64,000 nucleotides of DNA from Diacronema lutheri (Eukaryota; Haptophyta; Pavlovophyceae; Pavlovales; Pavlovaceae): positions 958,001 through 1,022,000 of the forward strand of contig JAGTXO010000011.1 in NCBI GenBank assembly GCA_019448385.1, written 5' to 3'. The position numbers and the translations under genes were made by a program. The notes under the pieces were generated by a model, which was not told the DNA's origin, searched no databases, and worked only from the letters and a program-made list of their open reading frames with translations. Of this stretch, positions 9,631 to 22,109 are shown one piece after another (position 1 is the stretch's first letter; every line of letters starts with the position of its first letter).

Positions 9631-9703
9631 CTCGATGGGCTCCGTTGCAAATAGCGACGGGGGGCTCTGGGAGAGGCAAGCCTACGACGAGCGCGTCTCA
9701 CGG

Positions 9704-10523
9704 TCACACCTCGTCCTTCCCGCTGTGCTGCAGGCGCTTTTTCGATTTCTTGCCCTTCTTCCTCCCCGCGGGCGACGCCGCCGTCGGCTGCGGCTCGGGC
9801 GGCGTGTACTCCTCGTAGCCGGGCACGCCCGTCGGCGCCTTCCAGTCGATGCCCTCGCACACGCCCGTCAGCTCGACGCACGCCGTGTCCGACATATGCG
9901 CGAGCGTCCCACCCTTTGCGATCACCTCCTCGAGCTCGTCGCCTAGGCAGCGTGCCGCGCGTGTGTGGGTGCGCGTGTGCGCGGCGCGAGTGGGCGGAGC
10001 GCGCGCGAGGTGCGCGGCGCGCGCGCGCGAGCGCCGTGCGGTGACGCGGCGCATGCGCGCGCACTCGAGTGCGCGCCGAGAAAGTCCGTGCAGCCCTTCT
10101 TCATCTTTGGCGGGATGTACTCGTAAATCTTGAGGTTGGCAATGTCGCAGATCTTCTCGAGCTGCTCGAGCACGTCGACGTGTGAGCGCGTCGGTGTCGC
10201 CTTCAGCTTGTGATGCAGTTGGTGCATCACTGCGCGGCACGCGTGGCAGATGAGCCGGCCGTCCGCCTCGATGGGCGCGCGCGGGTCCTGCACGTGCATG
10301 CGCGAGAGCCGGGCGCACGCGCCCACACTCGTGTTAGCTCGAGAGCGCGGCGCGGTGGGCGCGCTGCGGGCGCGGCTCGCGCGTGCGCACGCACGGAGCC
10401 GAAGATCTGCCGTGGCGCCATTTCCGCGGCGCAGGCCCCGGTGAAGAGGCCGGCGAGCAGCAGAGATGCCGGGCGCAGGCCCCGGTGAAGCGGCTCGCGC
10501 CCTTTGCGCCCGGTGGCCGGCAT
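9704..10523 (-). CDS. Canopy-like (DUF3456, saposin-like) ER protein
   Basis: Three exons (10395-10523, 10077-10287, 9704-9942) give 192 residues. Exon 1 supplies a clear signal peptide (RPASLLLAGLFTGACAA). The mature part has the canopy CxxC start (LICHACRAVMHQL), spaced Cys in EKICDIA and KKGCTDFL, and a helix ELEEVIAKG, matching the KK-C...EEVI pattern of CNPY proteins, which assist folding of receptors in the ER. The C-terminus is Lys-rich and ends in KDEV, resembling a KDEL-type retrieval signal. Intron 1 (10288-10394) is GT-AG. Intron 2 (9943-10076) is best read as GC-AG (CTCG|GCGCGC ... CCTAG|GCG), which gives family-like spacing between Cys and EEVI; a GT donor 13 bases further would insert five residues. 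The start codon lies 11 bases from a plus-strand ATG. Confidence 0.75.
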
Positions 10524-10534
10524 CGTGCGCAAAG

Positions 10535-11086
10535 ATGGGCGACCGTTGGACTCCACATCCCCGGCAGACGCCGACCGCTCAGGCGATCGTGCAGCGTGTG
10601 CGGCGGGGGCCCGTGGTTGTCAAGGCGGCGCAGCTAGCGCCATCGCAGTACGCTTCGCAGTACGCTCTCACGCGCGCAGCCGCGGCGGAATACGGCGACG
10701 GGCATGACGACGCGTGGGCGGCGGCACCCGCGCCAGCCGCACTGCACGGACCGCCGCGCCCGAGGCCGTTCCCGCGAACGGATCTGCGGCGCCTGCAGCT
10801 CCTCGGCATGCTCGACGCAATGGTCAACGCCGCGCAGCCCCCGCCCATGCACGCGCTGTACGAGGTGCTCTCGACCCTCGAGCGCTTCCACGCCGAACGC
10901 GGCGCTCCGCCTCATCCAGCGCCAATGGAGACGACCGCACGCGCGACGCTGGCGGAGCGCGTCGGTTGGCCGCAGGCGACCTGCGCGGTACAGCGGCCGT
11001 CCGCACCGGCCGTCGGCGTTCGCTCCGGCTCCGGTCCCGGCGCTCGACCCGCCTCTGCATCCGGAGGCAGAGGCAGGCTGCGATAG
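10535..11086 (+). CDS. Hypothetical protein, 183 residues
   Basis: Open frame from ATG 10535 (MGDRWTPHPRQTPTAQAIVQ). I do not recognise it. It contains a plausible amphipathic helix (LRRLQLLGMLDAMVNAA, then ALYEVLSTLERFHAERG) flanked by Pro/Ala/Arg-rich low complexity. Support is only the non-random helical stretch and its head-to-head placement with the canopy gene, whose start is 11 bases away. It could also be non-coding sequence, since very GC-rich DNA has many chance open frames. Confidence 0.4.
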   Translation: MGDRWTPHPRQTPTAQAIVQRVRRGPVVVKAAQLAPSQYASQYALTRAAAAEYGDGHDDAWAAAPAPAALHGPPRPRPFPRTDLRRLQLLGMLDAMVNAAQPPPMHALYEVLSTLERFHAERGAPPHPAPMETTARATLAERVGWPQATCAVQRPSAPAVGVRSGSGPGARPASASGGRGRLR

Positions 11087-11280
11087 CGCGGTGCGTCTGC
11101 TGTGCGTACCTAGCGTCGGCGCGTGATGGCCCGCGCTGCGCATCAGGACTCCGTGGGCGCCGCTGCCGGTCGGCTTGGCCTCTGGCTCTGGGCTCGGTGA
11201 GGGGTTTCAAACTGTGCGACATTAATGTGGTCGTTACACGCCACAGAAGGCCGTTCAGTAGGCCGTTCGCTGAGCGCGCC

Positions 11281-14200
11281 ATGTCGGAGGCGCTGAAGGT
11301 GGCCGTGCGTGTGCGGCCGTTCAATCAGCGCGAGCTTGATCGCAATGCCAAGCTGGTGATTGATATGGTCGGCGCGACGACCGTCATCCGCCACCCCGAC
11401 ACCGACGAGGAGAAGAAATTTGCGTTCGACTACTCGTACTGGTCGCACGACGGCTTTGACACGGAGGAGAATGGGTACATGCGCGCCAGCAGCGCCAAGT
11501 ATGCAGACCAGGAGGTCGTGTTCCGTGACCTCGGGATCGGGCTGCTCGAGAATGCTTGGAAGGGCTTCAATTGCTGCGTGTTCGCATACGGCCAGACCGG
11601 CTCGGGCAAGTCGTACTCGATCGTCGGCTACGGCGAGAACAAGGGCGTCATCCCGCTCACGTGCGCGGAGCTGTTCAAGCGGGTGGGCGAGACGACATCG
11701 AGCACGCTGCAGTACCGCGTGCAGGTGACCATGCTTGAGATCTACAACGAGAAGCTGCGCGACCTGCTCAACCCGAAGACCGCCGCCGACCAGCTCAAGA
11801 TCCGCACCAACGCGAGCGGCATGTATGTCGAGAACATTCGCGAGGTCGCCGTCGATTCGTACCACGCGATCGAGCACCAGATGGACGTGGGTGCGCGCAA
11901 TGCGTCCGACTCCGCGCGGTCCTGCCCTGTCCCGCGCCCTCGGCGCTCGCTCACGCTGCGCCGCCGTGCGCGCCTGCTTCTCTCCGCGCAGGCACGAAGA
12001 ACCGGACGGTGGGCGCGACGCAGATGAACGCGACCTCGTCCCGCGCGCACACCGTCTTCACCATCAACTTCACCAAGGTCGACTCAAGCGGCGGCGCCAC
12101 GTCGGAGATGAAGGCGTCGCTCAACCTCGTCGACCTTGCGGGCTCGGAGCGCGCGAACTCGACGGGCGCGACGGGCGAGCGACTCAAGGAGGGCGCGGCG
12201 ATCAACCAGTCGCTCTCCAACCTCGGCCTCGTCATCTCCGCCCTCGCCGAGCAGGCCAACCACCCGAAGAAGAAGGTGCTTGTCCCGTATCGCGCATCGA
12301 AGCTCACGATGCTGCTGCAGAACGCGCTCGGCGGCAACTCGAAGACGGTCATGGTCGCCGCGCTCTCGCCCGCGGACATCAACTATGAGGAGACGCTCTC
12401 GACGCTGCGCTACGCCGACCGCGCCAAGCAGATCAAGACGGTCGCGACCGTGCAGGAGAACCCGACCGACAAGCTGATCCGCGAGCTGCGCGAGGAGAAC
12501 GAGCGGCTGCAGAAACTCGTCTCATCGGGAGGCGCGACGCCGCGCGGCGGGCCGCAGGACGCGGCGGGCGTCGAGATGGTCACGCCCGAGGAGATGCGCG
12601 CCGCCGTCGAAGAGGCCGTCGGCGCGGTGAGTCGCACGTCGGCCGACGAGCGCAGGGTGGCGGTCGACGCGACGATCGCAAAGTTCCGCCCCAAGTACAG
12701 CGAGGGCGGCTCGATCCCCGACTCGGACATGATGGAGATCGTCACGTTCGCCGTCTTCCAGCTCACGAGCCTCTCGACCGACGAGAAGAATGCGGTCGCC
12801 GAGCGGACCAAGACGGCGGCGAACTGGCGCAATGGCGGCCGCTTCCGCTTCCTGCTCATGGGGCAGCAGCGCACGCTGGCCAAGGCGCGCTTCGGCGACG
12901 CGATCGCGCGCACGATGCTCCAGTCCACGTCGCGCAAGGGGCAGCTCTTCGCGGCGATTGAGGCGATCCGCCGCATGAAGGCCGTCGAGGACGTGAAGAG
13001 CGCGCGCGAGCAGCTCGAGGCCAACGAGCGGAAGATCGCCGACCTGCAGATGAGCTGGGAGCAGCAGCTCGAGCTCTCGAAGAAGATGGATGAGGAGCGC
13101 GCCGAGGCGATGCGCCAGCTCGGCTTCCAGGAGCTCTCGCCCGAGCAGATGAAGTCGACGCCGTCGCTCGTCAACCTCTCGGACGACCCGCTGATGAGCG
13201 GCCAGCTCTACTTCTGGATCACCAAGCAGAGCGCGCTCGTCGGCTCTCTCGCGGCGGCGGACATCGTGCTGCAAGGTCTCGGCGTCGCGCCCGAGCACTG
13301 CCAGCTGCACAAGGGCGACGACGGGAGCGTGACGGTCGTGCCCGTGAAGGGCACGACATTCCTCAACGGGATGGAGGTCAAGGGCGCGACCAAGCTCGAG
13401 CACAACGCGCGGCTGATCATCGGCAACACGAACGTGCTCCGCTTCAACGACCCCGTCGCCGCCGCCGCCGCGCGCGCCGCCGGCCAGAGTGCCAAGGCCG
13501 TGTTTGACTGGGACTTTGCGCAGAGGGAGCTCTCCGACGCGCTCGGCGCGACGGTGACGCTGAAGGTGGAGGAGGAGATCGCCAAGGAGAAGGCGGCGCT
13601 CGCCGCCAAGTCGCAGGAGATGGAGCAGCGCTTCGCCGCCGAGCGCGAGGAGATGCTCGCCGAGGTCGCGCGCCTCAAGGCGTCGGCCGGCTCATCGGCC
13701 GAGGCGCGCGAGGCGATGGCCGGCGAGGAGGCCAAGCTCAAGGAGCTCGACTCGAGGATCGCGCAGGTGGCCGCATTCCGCAAGCAGCGCGAGGCGTCGA
13801 TCGCCACCTACCGCCGCGACCTGATCCGCCTCGAGGAGACGCTCGTGCGGCTCAACCCGGTCGTGGGCGAGGCGAACGCGATGGCGACGCAGATGGGTCG
13901 CAAGGTCGCCTTTGGTATCAAGCTCGTCACCAACATCCCCGAGGTGGCGGCGGCGAGCCCGCTCGACGAGCTGTGGGCGGACAAGACGACGGACGTGATG
14001 GTGCGCGTCACGATGACCGGCCACACGGACGAGATCCGCCGCTCGTGGCTGTGGACCGTCGACGAGTTTTACGACCGCATCTTCATGATCCGCGACCAGT
14101 TTGCGCTCCACCTGCGCGCGCAGCCGACGCTGGCACGGAACAAGCCGGGCGACCCGTTCTGGGCGCCGCCCAAGCCCGAGGTGATCGGCAAGGCCTTCCT

Positions 14201-16186
14201 CTACCTGACGCCCCTCGCGCACCGCTCGTCGTTCTCCGACTGGCTGCCGATCGTCGACTCTGCCGGCAAGACGCAGGGCGAGCTCAAGGTGAGCCTCAAG
14301 TGCACGGCGGCCAACTACGTGGACGCGCTCGCGCCCGTCGCCGACCCAAAAGCGACGCTCGGCGAGGAGCTCCACTTCACGCTGCGCATCGACGGCGCGC
14401 GCGGGCTGATCGGCGACGTGACGACGGACACGTTCGTGCGCTTCAACTTTAGCGACGAGGAGACGCCGCGCACGTCGGACGTGTGCGAGGGGCGCACGAC
14501 AACGCCGCAGTACCAGTTCAAGGAGGCCTTCGACGTCGAGGCGCTCTCCGAGAAGATGCTCGCCTACCTGACGACCGACGCGATCTGCTTTGAGGTGTGG
14601 GGCCAGGCGGAGGAGGTGGCCGAGGGCATCGCCAAGGCGGCGGCGATCGAGCAGCCACCCGAGATCTTCGACTTCTTCGTCTCGATCGACATCCACGAGG
14701 CGACGGGCGAGGTGCGCACGGGTTCGTGGATCGAGGCCGCGTGGGAGAAGGGGATGACGCGCGACGGCAAGCCGGCGCTTTACGTGACGCAGAACCGCGC
14801 GCGCAGGATCGTCATCGCCGTCTCGCAGCAGCAGTCGCTCTTCATGGTCTCGCGCTTCGCGCACGTGTGGCTGGGCAACCTGCGCGACGAGTTCCACGAG
14901 GTGTGGGACGCGTCCTTCATCCCGCTCTCCATCGTCTCGCAGGCGCGCAACGGCGACCGCTTCGAGCTCGTGTGCGAGTGGTTCTCGCAGTTTGACATGC
15001 TCAACCAGGCGAGCGCGGCGGGCAAGATCTTCTACATGGACGTCAAACTCGAGTGCACCGAGCTCGAGCGCCTCGTCCTCGAGGAGCCCGTCATCCTCAA
15101 CCGTAGGCTCAACGTGGCGATCAGCGCGACGCCCAAGGAGGCGAGCGGTGGCGTGCTCGGCATTGGCGGGCTCGTCGGCGGCAAGAGGGGGCAGGCGCGG
15201 CGTATCATCCACGAGGGCGACGGCAAGGGCATCGTCGCGGACTCGAACCGGCTCCACCGCCTCGAGGAGCACATGCAGCACTACATGGGCAGCTGGGACA
15301 TCACGGGCGAGGCTGTGGACATTGCGATGGCCTCGCTCAAGAGCAGCGCGGTCGCCGACACCGGCAAGGAGATCAAAAAGCAGCTGCACGTGCGCGCGGC
15401 GCGCGCAGGCCGTGCGCTCTGACGCAGCGCGCCCTCGCCACCCCAGCCGCGCGCGACCGGCGCGCCGGCGCTCACGCCGCAGCGCGGCGCGCGGCCTGCG
15501 CCGCTGCCCGCCCGCGCGCCGGGTGTCGCGCCGCTGTGCGTGTGCGCAGGAGATGGACGAGGGGCTGCGCGCGCTCGGCGCGCGGATGCTCGAGGAGCAG
15601 AACCGGCAGCTTGAGGTGCTCTCAAAGAACTTGGGCAAGCTGGGCGGCGGCGAGGCGGCCGCCGCCATCGCCGAGAAGAAGCGGCTGGCGAACGAGCGCC
15701 AAGCCGCCGCGACGGCTGCCATGGAGGTGCGCGCGGGGGGGGGGGGGGGGGGGGGGGGGGGGCAATCCGCGGGGGGGGGGGGGGGGGGGGAGGTGTGCGT
15801 GCGCTCGATGCCGCGCGGCAATCCGCGGGCACGCGGCGCGTTGCGCACGAGGCACGCGCGCGCGCGCTGCCTCGTGCGCACGCCGTGCGCCTGACGTCCG
15901 CCCGCGCCGCGCCGCGCGGCGCTGCGGGTCACAGGAGACGCGCATGGAGGACGAGGCGGCCAAGGCGGCCGAGGCGGAGGCGGAGGCGCGCAAGAAGGAG
16001 GAGATGCTCGCCGCGCAGCGCGCCAGACAAGAGGCGGAGCTGCGCTCGGCCAAGCTTGCGGAGGAGAACGCCAAAATGCAGGCGGAGCTCGACGCCGCGC
16101 GCAAACAGCTCGAGGCGTCGCGCGCGGAGGCGGCGCGCGCGGCGGCGAGTAAGCCCAAAAAATCGTCCGCGTGCCTGCTGCAGTAG
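11281..16186 (+). CDS. Kinesin-3 family motor with FHA domain and C-terminal CaaX box
   Basis: Four exons (11281-11890, 11992-15389, 15550-15726, 15935-16186) give 1478 residues; all introns are GTGCGC...CAG and phases agree. The motor domain is N-terminal (about 1-345) with P-loop GQTGSGKS, switch I NATSSRAH and switch II DLAGSERA. A neck coiled coil follows (REENERLQKL). An FHA domain lies at about 609-693 (LVGSLAAADIVLQGLGV, then GTTFLNG), which with the motor defines kinesin-3 (KIF1/Unc104 type). The middle region resembles the KIF1 stalk/DUF3694 part, and the tail is coiled coil. The protein ends in KPKKSSACLLQ. CLLQ fits a CaaX prenylation box, with Gln favouring farnesylation, and the Lys cluster before it would aid membrane binding. 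PH, PX and CAP-Gly tails of known kinesin-3 members are absent. It probably carries membrane cargo along microtubules or flagella. Confidence 0.93.
15735..15790 (+). repeat. Two poly-G runs (28 and 20 G) in kinesin intron 3
   Basis: Runs at 15735-15762 and 15771-15790, separated by an 8-base CAATCCGC spacer, begin eight bases into the intron. The sense RNA would contain long G-runs able to form G-quadruplexes next to the 5' splice site. Confidence 0.9.
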
Positions 16187-16254
16187 GGCCAGGGAAGGGG
16201 GGCAGTGGAAATTGTACCTAGCCCGCCCGTGCCCTACGCTGAGTCATTTGCACG

Positions 16255-19200
16255 TCAGCCTGGCCGCGTTGCAAGCCAGGTTCGCACCTGCTCGATCACC
16301 TCGCGGATGCCGACGACCGCAAAGTTGTCGAGGCGCGGCGCGTCTTCCCCGCCCGCCTCGCCCGGCCTGGGCCCGAGCACGGCGCCGCGCTGCCAGTCGT
16401 CGCTCGCCTGCACGTACTCGCCCAGACGCTCGAGCAGCGCGACGGCTCGCGGCTGCTGCTCGGGCGGGATTGGCTGCGCTCTTGAGCGCGCAGCGGCGAG
16501 CGCGCTACTTGTGTCGGGCTCGAGCGGCAGGAGGCTCGTCTTCTGCACGCTCGCATCGCCGAGCGCGCCCGTCTGCGCGAGCGCGAGTCGCTGGCACACC
16601 CATGCCTCGCGCAGCGCCTTTGGCTCGAGGTTGAGGAGGCGCATGCAGCAAACAGCAGCGCACTTGTAGCTGCAGCGAGGGGAAGGCACGCAGGCATGGC
16701 GGGAGAGAGAGAGAGGGTTGCGGCTGAGAGCACGCGCAGGTGGGCGCGCGGCCGCCGCACATGCGCTCGCCTCGCGCCGCTGTGCGCGCGGCGGCGCGCG
16801 TGTTGACGCGGCCCCCCACCAGACGGACGCGCCGATGTGGTCGTCATTGTCAATGTACGCGAGCGCGGCCACGGAGCGCAGGTAGTCGGCCGCGCGGCGG
16901 AAGGAGCTCTCGACGTGCGCGCGGTTTTGCGCGCGGCGCGCGGGCGGCTCCGCGCGTTGGTGCAGCTCCTGCGCGCATCCCACGAGGCGGCAGAGCGGGA
17001 CGTGGCGTGAGGGCGGACGTGGCGTGAGGGCGAGCGGCGCGGCGCGCGGGCGTGCGCGCGCACACGCGGCTCTGCCCCTCTTCCCCTCGCATCTCACCTC
17101 GAGGATGTGCGCCTGCTCGAGCTGGGCGAGAGCCGCGCGTAAGCACAGCGTCGCCTTCGCCGCCTGGTCGTCGTTGGCATCGGCCGCACCCTTGAGCGCG
17201 CTCCACCTCCGCGCGGCGAGGACGGCGCCCTCGGGCGTCACGTTGAAGCCGATGCCCGCGGAGTCCGCAGACGCGGTCTGTGCGTTGCACGCGCCATCGC
17301 CGCCGCCGCCGCCGCCCTCGCACGCGCCACCGCTGCCGCCGCCCGCGCACGCGGCGCGCGGTGGGAGGGGCGGCGCGAGCTCTGCGGCCGTCGCGTCGAG
17401 TGTGGCGGCGAGCGCGAGCGCACGCGTGTCATCCTTGGCGCGCGACAGCGCGCGCGTGTCGAGCGCTCGGTGATTTGCGCGCGTGTCGCCCGCCTTCGTC
17501 GCGGCGGAGCGGAGGAGAACGCCCGCATCGCCCGCAACGCCCGCATCGCGAGCGTCACTCCCATCGCTCCCGCCGCGTGCGGCGCAGGCGCCGCGCGCGT
17601 CGGCGGCGGCGGTGGCGGCGGTGGCGGCGGCTGCCGCGGCGGTGGCGACGGCGGCCGCATCCGTCGCGATGCTGGCGGGCGGCAGGCGGAGCGCGGGCCC
17701 GACGACGAGCCCGTCGGCGCAGCCATTTTGCGCTGGGCTGCCGCTCTCGTCGCACCCAGCGCCAAGAACGCCCTTGCCGCCCTTGCCGAGGCCGCCCCTG
17801 CTCGAGCTTGAGACCGACCCCCTCGCAATGCCCTCCGACCATTGCACCCCGCTGTTCGCGCCTCGCGCCGCGCCGACGTCGCCGACGCCGTTCGACACGC
17901 ACCCGTTCAGCGCCTTGCCCACAGCGCCTGATGCGGACGCGGGCCGCTTTCCCTTGCCGCCTTTGCCGCCCTTGCCGCCCTTGCCGCCAGGCCCGCCGGG
18001 CCCGCCGGGCCTGCCGTGGGTCGCGCGAGCAGCCGCGCTCGCCTCAATCAGCGCGGCCATTTCAACGTCCTCGTCGCCGCACAGCTCACCGAGCAGACCG
18101 CCGAGCGCGCCCGCACTGCCGTCCGCGTCGTCGGCGCCGGCCGCGCCAGCTGCATCGAAGGCGCGTGCCGCGCGCGCGGCAGCGTGGCCTGCTGCGCCCG
18201 CGTGCACACGGAGAGCGTCGTCCAAGCCGCCGTCGCCGAGCCGCGCGCGCTCGCTCGCCACCGCGCCGCTGGCGGCGGGCGGGCGTGATGTCACGTCACG
18301 CGGCGCTCCGCCGACATCGTCCGCCGTCTCCTCCTCCTCCTCCTCCTCCTCGCTCTCGTCGGTCAGCTCGTCGCCAAAGCCGTGCGCGTAATCGGCGAGC
18401 AGCGAAGCGCCCTTGCCAAAGCCCTTACTCCCCTTGCCCTTGCCCTTGCCCTTGCCCTTGCCACGGCACAGGGCGATGGGCGCGCCCTTCCCGCCCATCG
18501 CGCCTAGCCCGCCCTTGCCGCCCGGCCGAACGGCGCAGCTCGGCCGCGGGAACGGCGCGCACGGCGCGAAAGGCAGCGGCGCGCGCGCGCCGGCCGCGTC
18601 GGGCGGAGGCGCGCCCAGCCGCGTGTGGGGCTGATCGCCCGCGGGTGGCTCGGGTCCGGCCGCGGCCGCGGCGGTCGTGTGCGCCAGCGTCGCAAGCGGT
18701 GCGCACACGGCGCCCCCGCGCGCGCCGCCGTCCAGCCACGCGCCGTGCTCACCGCCGCCGCCGCCGTGCACGCATCCGTAGCGAGCATCGGCGCCGCGCG
18801 CAACGGACCCGTCCGGCTGCACTCCGCGCGCCGCGCCGGTGCAGTGGCCCTCAACCCGGCGTGCGCTCGAGTCGGAAACGGCAGCGCGCGCCGGCGCGGA
18901 CGGCGCGAGCGCGCCGTGCGCAGGGCTAGCGTCGCAGGCTCGCCCGCCGCCGTGCGCCGGCGACACGTGTGGCGCGCGCAGCGGCTCGGTGCTCTCAGCG
19001 CCGTCCGCACTCGCAGCGCCGAGCGCGCCGCGCCGCGCGCCGTTGGATACGCCGTTCTCGCGCTCCTCGCGCTGCGCTCTGGCGAGCTCGCCGTAGTGCA
19101 AATACAGCTCCTCGACCTGCTCGTCAGCCTCGTACTCCGAGCCGTTGGCGAGCTCGTCGTCCGCGCCGGCGGCCGCAGGGTCGCGCACGCGGCTGGGAGA

Positions 19201-22109
19201 GCGGCCCGACGAGGGCACGGCGCGTGCGGCGGGCGCGCCGCCAGTCTCGCGTGAGAGCATCACGGCGCGCTCGTTAAAGCCATCCACGCGCAACAGAAGG
19301 CGCACGCGTGCCGGCTGCGCGCCGGGCCGCTGCGCGCCCGCCAACGCGTGGCCGTGGCCGGCTGACGGCGCGGGCGCGCCGTCGGATGGCGCGGGCGCGC
19401 TCGGCACGTTGGCGGGTTGCGCGGCGCGCGCGGGTGGCGGGTGCGCGAAGCTGCGCGGCCGCTTGCCAAGGAGCGGCTGCGGCTGCGGCTGCGGCTGCGG
19501 CTGCGGCTGCGGCTGCGGCTGCGGAGGCGGCGGCGGCGACGCGTCTGCCGACCGCGCGCGCTCGTCAGCGGCGGCCGTGAGCGATCTGCGTTTCGTCAGC
19601 GCGTCCGCAAGAGCCGCGCTCCCGCCCACCGCCGCCTCGGCGAGCGGAGGGGCGCACGAACAAGCGTTACGCGCCTGGCCATCGCCGGCACGACCCGCCG
19701 CGAGAGGCGCACCAGCCTTGCCGCCGGCGGGCTTGGCCTCGCTGCCCGCATCGCCGCGTGCGCTTGTGCGCGCGACGGCGTCAACTTGCGCCGCCGCCTT
19801 GCCCGTAGGCTGCGCGGCCGGCTGCGGCGGAGCGGGCGCGGCCGGCGTGGCGGCTGCCGCCGGCGGCGTAGCCTCCGCCGCGGCGGCGAGCGGCGCACGC
19901 ACCGCCGGTGCGAGCCGAGCGGCGCGCTTCACCACGGGCGCGGCCGCCCCTCCCGCGCCCGCCGCCCTTTTTTGAAATGACCACGCCTTGAGGCGAGGCT
20001 TGGAAGGTGGCAGCGTCTCCTCCGGTCGAGCCGCTGCGGGCGCACCGTGCGACGCGCCGGCGGCAGCGCGCGCGGGGACTGGGGCCGTGGACGCGGTCGC
20101 GCCGGCTACCGCGCGCGCGCCCGACGGCGTGGCGTCCGTTGGAGCGCCGGCCGCGCCGTGCCCGCGGCTGACGGGCGCAGCGTCGGCCGCGTGCTTGCGC
20201 GGCGGCTCGGCGGCCACCGCAGCGGATTTGGGCGCGGCGGCCACCGGGACGGGCTTGAGCGCGGCGGCCGTCGCGGCGGTCGGCTTGGGCGCTGGTCGCT
20301 GCGCCGCTTGCTGCCACGCGCTCGGCCGTTCGGGCCGGAGCGAGGTGTCGGCGCACACGACCGGCGCGTTGCAGCCGTCCGGGTGCTCCGACCCGCCTGC
20401 GCCGCGCGCCGCGCCCGCGGCCGACCGGCTGGTGCGGTCAGGCGCGTAACTGATTGGCGGCGGCGGGTGTCCGCCGTACACCAAAGTGCGCGTGACTGTG
20501 CCAGTGGTACGCTCCTCCTCGCCCTCGTCAAAGAAGACGAAGCCAGCGCCGCCCGGCGCTGCGCCGCGCGCGCGCGGCGCGAAATACGCGCCGCCTGCCC
20601 TCGCCGCCGCAGTCGCCGCTGCGAGCGCAGCGTCCGCCTTGGCCTCCGCCTCGATCGCCGCGGCCATCGCCGCCTCGTCGACCGCGTCGATCGACGCGCT
20701 CGCAGACGCGCTCTGCCCAGCCGAGCCGCGCGCCGCGCCGCCGCCATCGTGACCCGCCTCGCCCTGCCCTCCTCGACCTGCACACGGCGCCCAGCCTTCC
20801 TCGCCCTGCCGCCGCCTCAGCGCCTCGGCGTCGCGCGCGCGCTCGAGCGCGGCGCGGAGGGCGAGCACGAGCGCGCGCGCCTCGGCCGCCGCCGCCGCCG
20901 CGTCCGCCTCTGCGCGCAGCAGCCGCACGCTGTCGCCGTCCGGATGGCGTGAGGCCCTCGCGACGAAGGTGCCCACGCCGTACATGGCGCTCATCGAGTG
21001 CGGCACGTCCGGGATCTCGCCGATGGGCAGGGGCGCAAGGCGCGCGAGCAGGCGGCGCTCACGGCTGCGTCGGCCGCGATCGCGCGCGCTCTCTGCGCGC
21101 GCGTCCGCCGATACGAAGAAGGCCGCGCCGAGGCCGCAGCGCGGGTGGCGCAGTGCGCGCAGCTCGGCCAGCCGCCCGCCCTCGCTGCTCACGCGTGCGC
21201 TGCCGAGCGCCGCGCACAGCCGCGCCTCGAGCGCGACGTAATGCGGCGGCGCGCCCGGCCCGCCCGCGATCGTCTCAACTGCGCCGTTCGCGCTCGCCCA
21301 TGGCGGCAGCTGCGCGCGCTGCGCGTTGCTCGGAGCGGAAACGGGCGTGGGCATCGCCACGATTGCAACGTCGAGCGCACCGCTTGCATCTTCCTCGTGC
21401 GTGGCGTACGCGACCAGAGGCGCGACGGCGGGCCTGCCCGCCGAGCAGCTCGCCGCGATTGAGCCCGCTGTGAGCACCGCCACGTCGCCGAGCGACCGCG
21501 GCGGCCTCGCGCTCCCGTCGGCGCGCGTCGGCGGCGCGCCGGCCGAAGGCGCGGCGGCTGTGCCGCCACCGCCCGCGTGCGTGACGCGCGCGCGTGGGCG
21601 AGTCCCCCTGCGTGGCGCCGCATGCGGCGGCGGCGGAAGGGCGCCGCGTGAGCACCGCACTGCGTTCGCGTCGCGGCGCGGCGCGGCGCGCTCAGCACGC
21701 CGCCAGCGCGCGAGCGAGCGCGCGCGCACTCTGCCGCGCCTCCGTCCCCTTCCGGTAGCCCTCGCTTGAGGTCCGCGCGCGCGTCGATGGGCGAGCGCGG
21801 CCGGCTGGCGCCCGCGCTTTGGCCACGCGGGTAGTACCAGGTCCGCTGCTGGCCCCGCGTGAGCGAGCCGCTGCGACTGCGCGAGCGGTGCGGCGAGCGG
21901 CTGCGGCTCCGCGAGCGCGCGCGCGGCCGCCACTGCGGGCTCGGCCGGTGCGGCGTGCGCGAGCGAGAGAAGGGCTGGTCGACCACGCGGCCGCGCAGAG
22001 GGCTGCGATACTCGCGCCAATCATCGCGCCCGCGCGAGTGGTGCTGGTCGGGGCTCCAGCTGCGCCGCCTCTCGCGCGGCGGGCTGTCGCCCCGCCAGCC
22101 GGGCGGCAT
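16255..22109 (-). CDS. Very long low-complexity protein with AF4/FMR2-like C-terminal domain
   Basis: Four exons (21730-22109, 17098-21607, 16820-16968, 16255-16669) give about 1817 residues; introns are GT-AG with matching phases. The N-terminus (MPPGWRGDSPPRERRRSWSP) is rich in Arg-Ser dipeptides, as in nuclear RNA-processing or transcription proteins. The middle is Ala/Pro/Gly-rich with a QP run, a (GK)n run and an acidic ESEEEEEEEE patch. The C-terminal 250 residues are ordered: AARRWSALKGAADAND, then RRAADYLRSVAAL, then YKCAAVCCMRLLNLEPKAL, then LLERLGEYVQASDDWQRG and a closing helix with EQVRTWL. This order resembles the C-terminal homology domain of AF4/FMR2 (AFF) proteins, scaffolds of the super elongation complex. 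The assignment is from memory of motif order only. Confidence 0.6.

Noticed and set aside
9617-9946. Plus-strand open frame starting in the right arm of the inverted repeat
   Set aside because: Composition turns Arg-rich and it is antisense to the well-supported canopy exon 3; only the duplicated start context is interesting.
10431-10490. Two 19-bp copies of GGCGCAGGCCCCGGTGAAG
   Set aside because: A real short duplication, but within the canopy signal-peptide exon and without a clear role.
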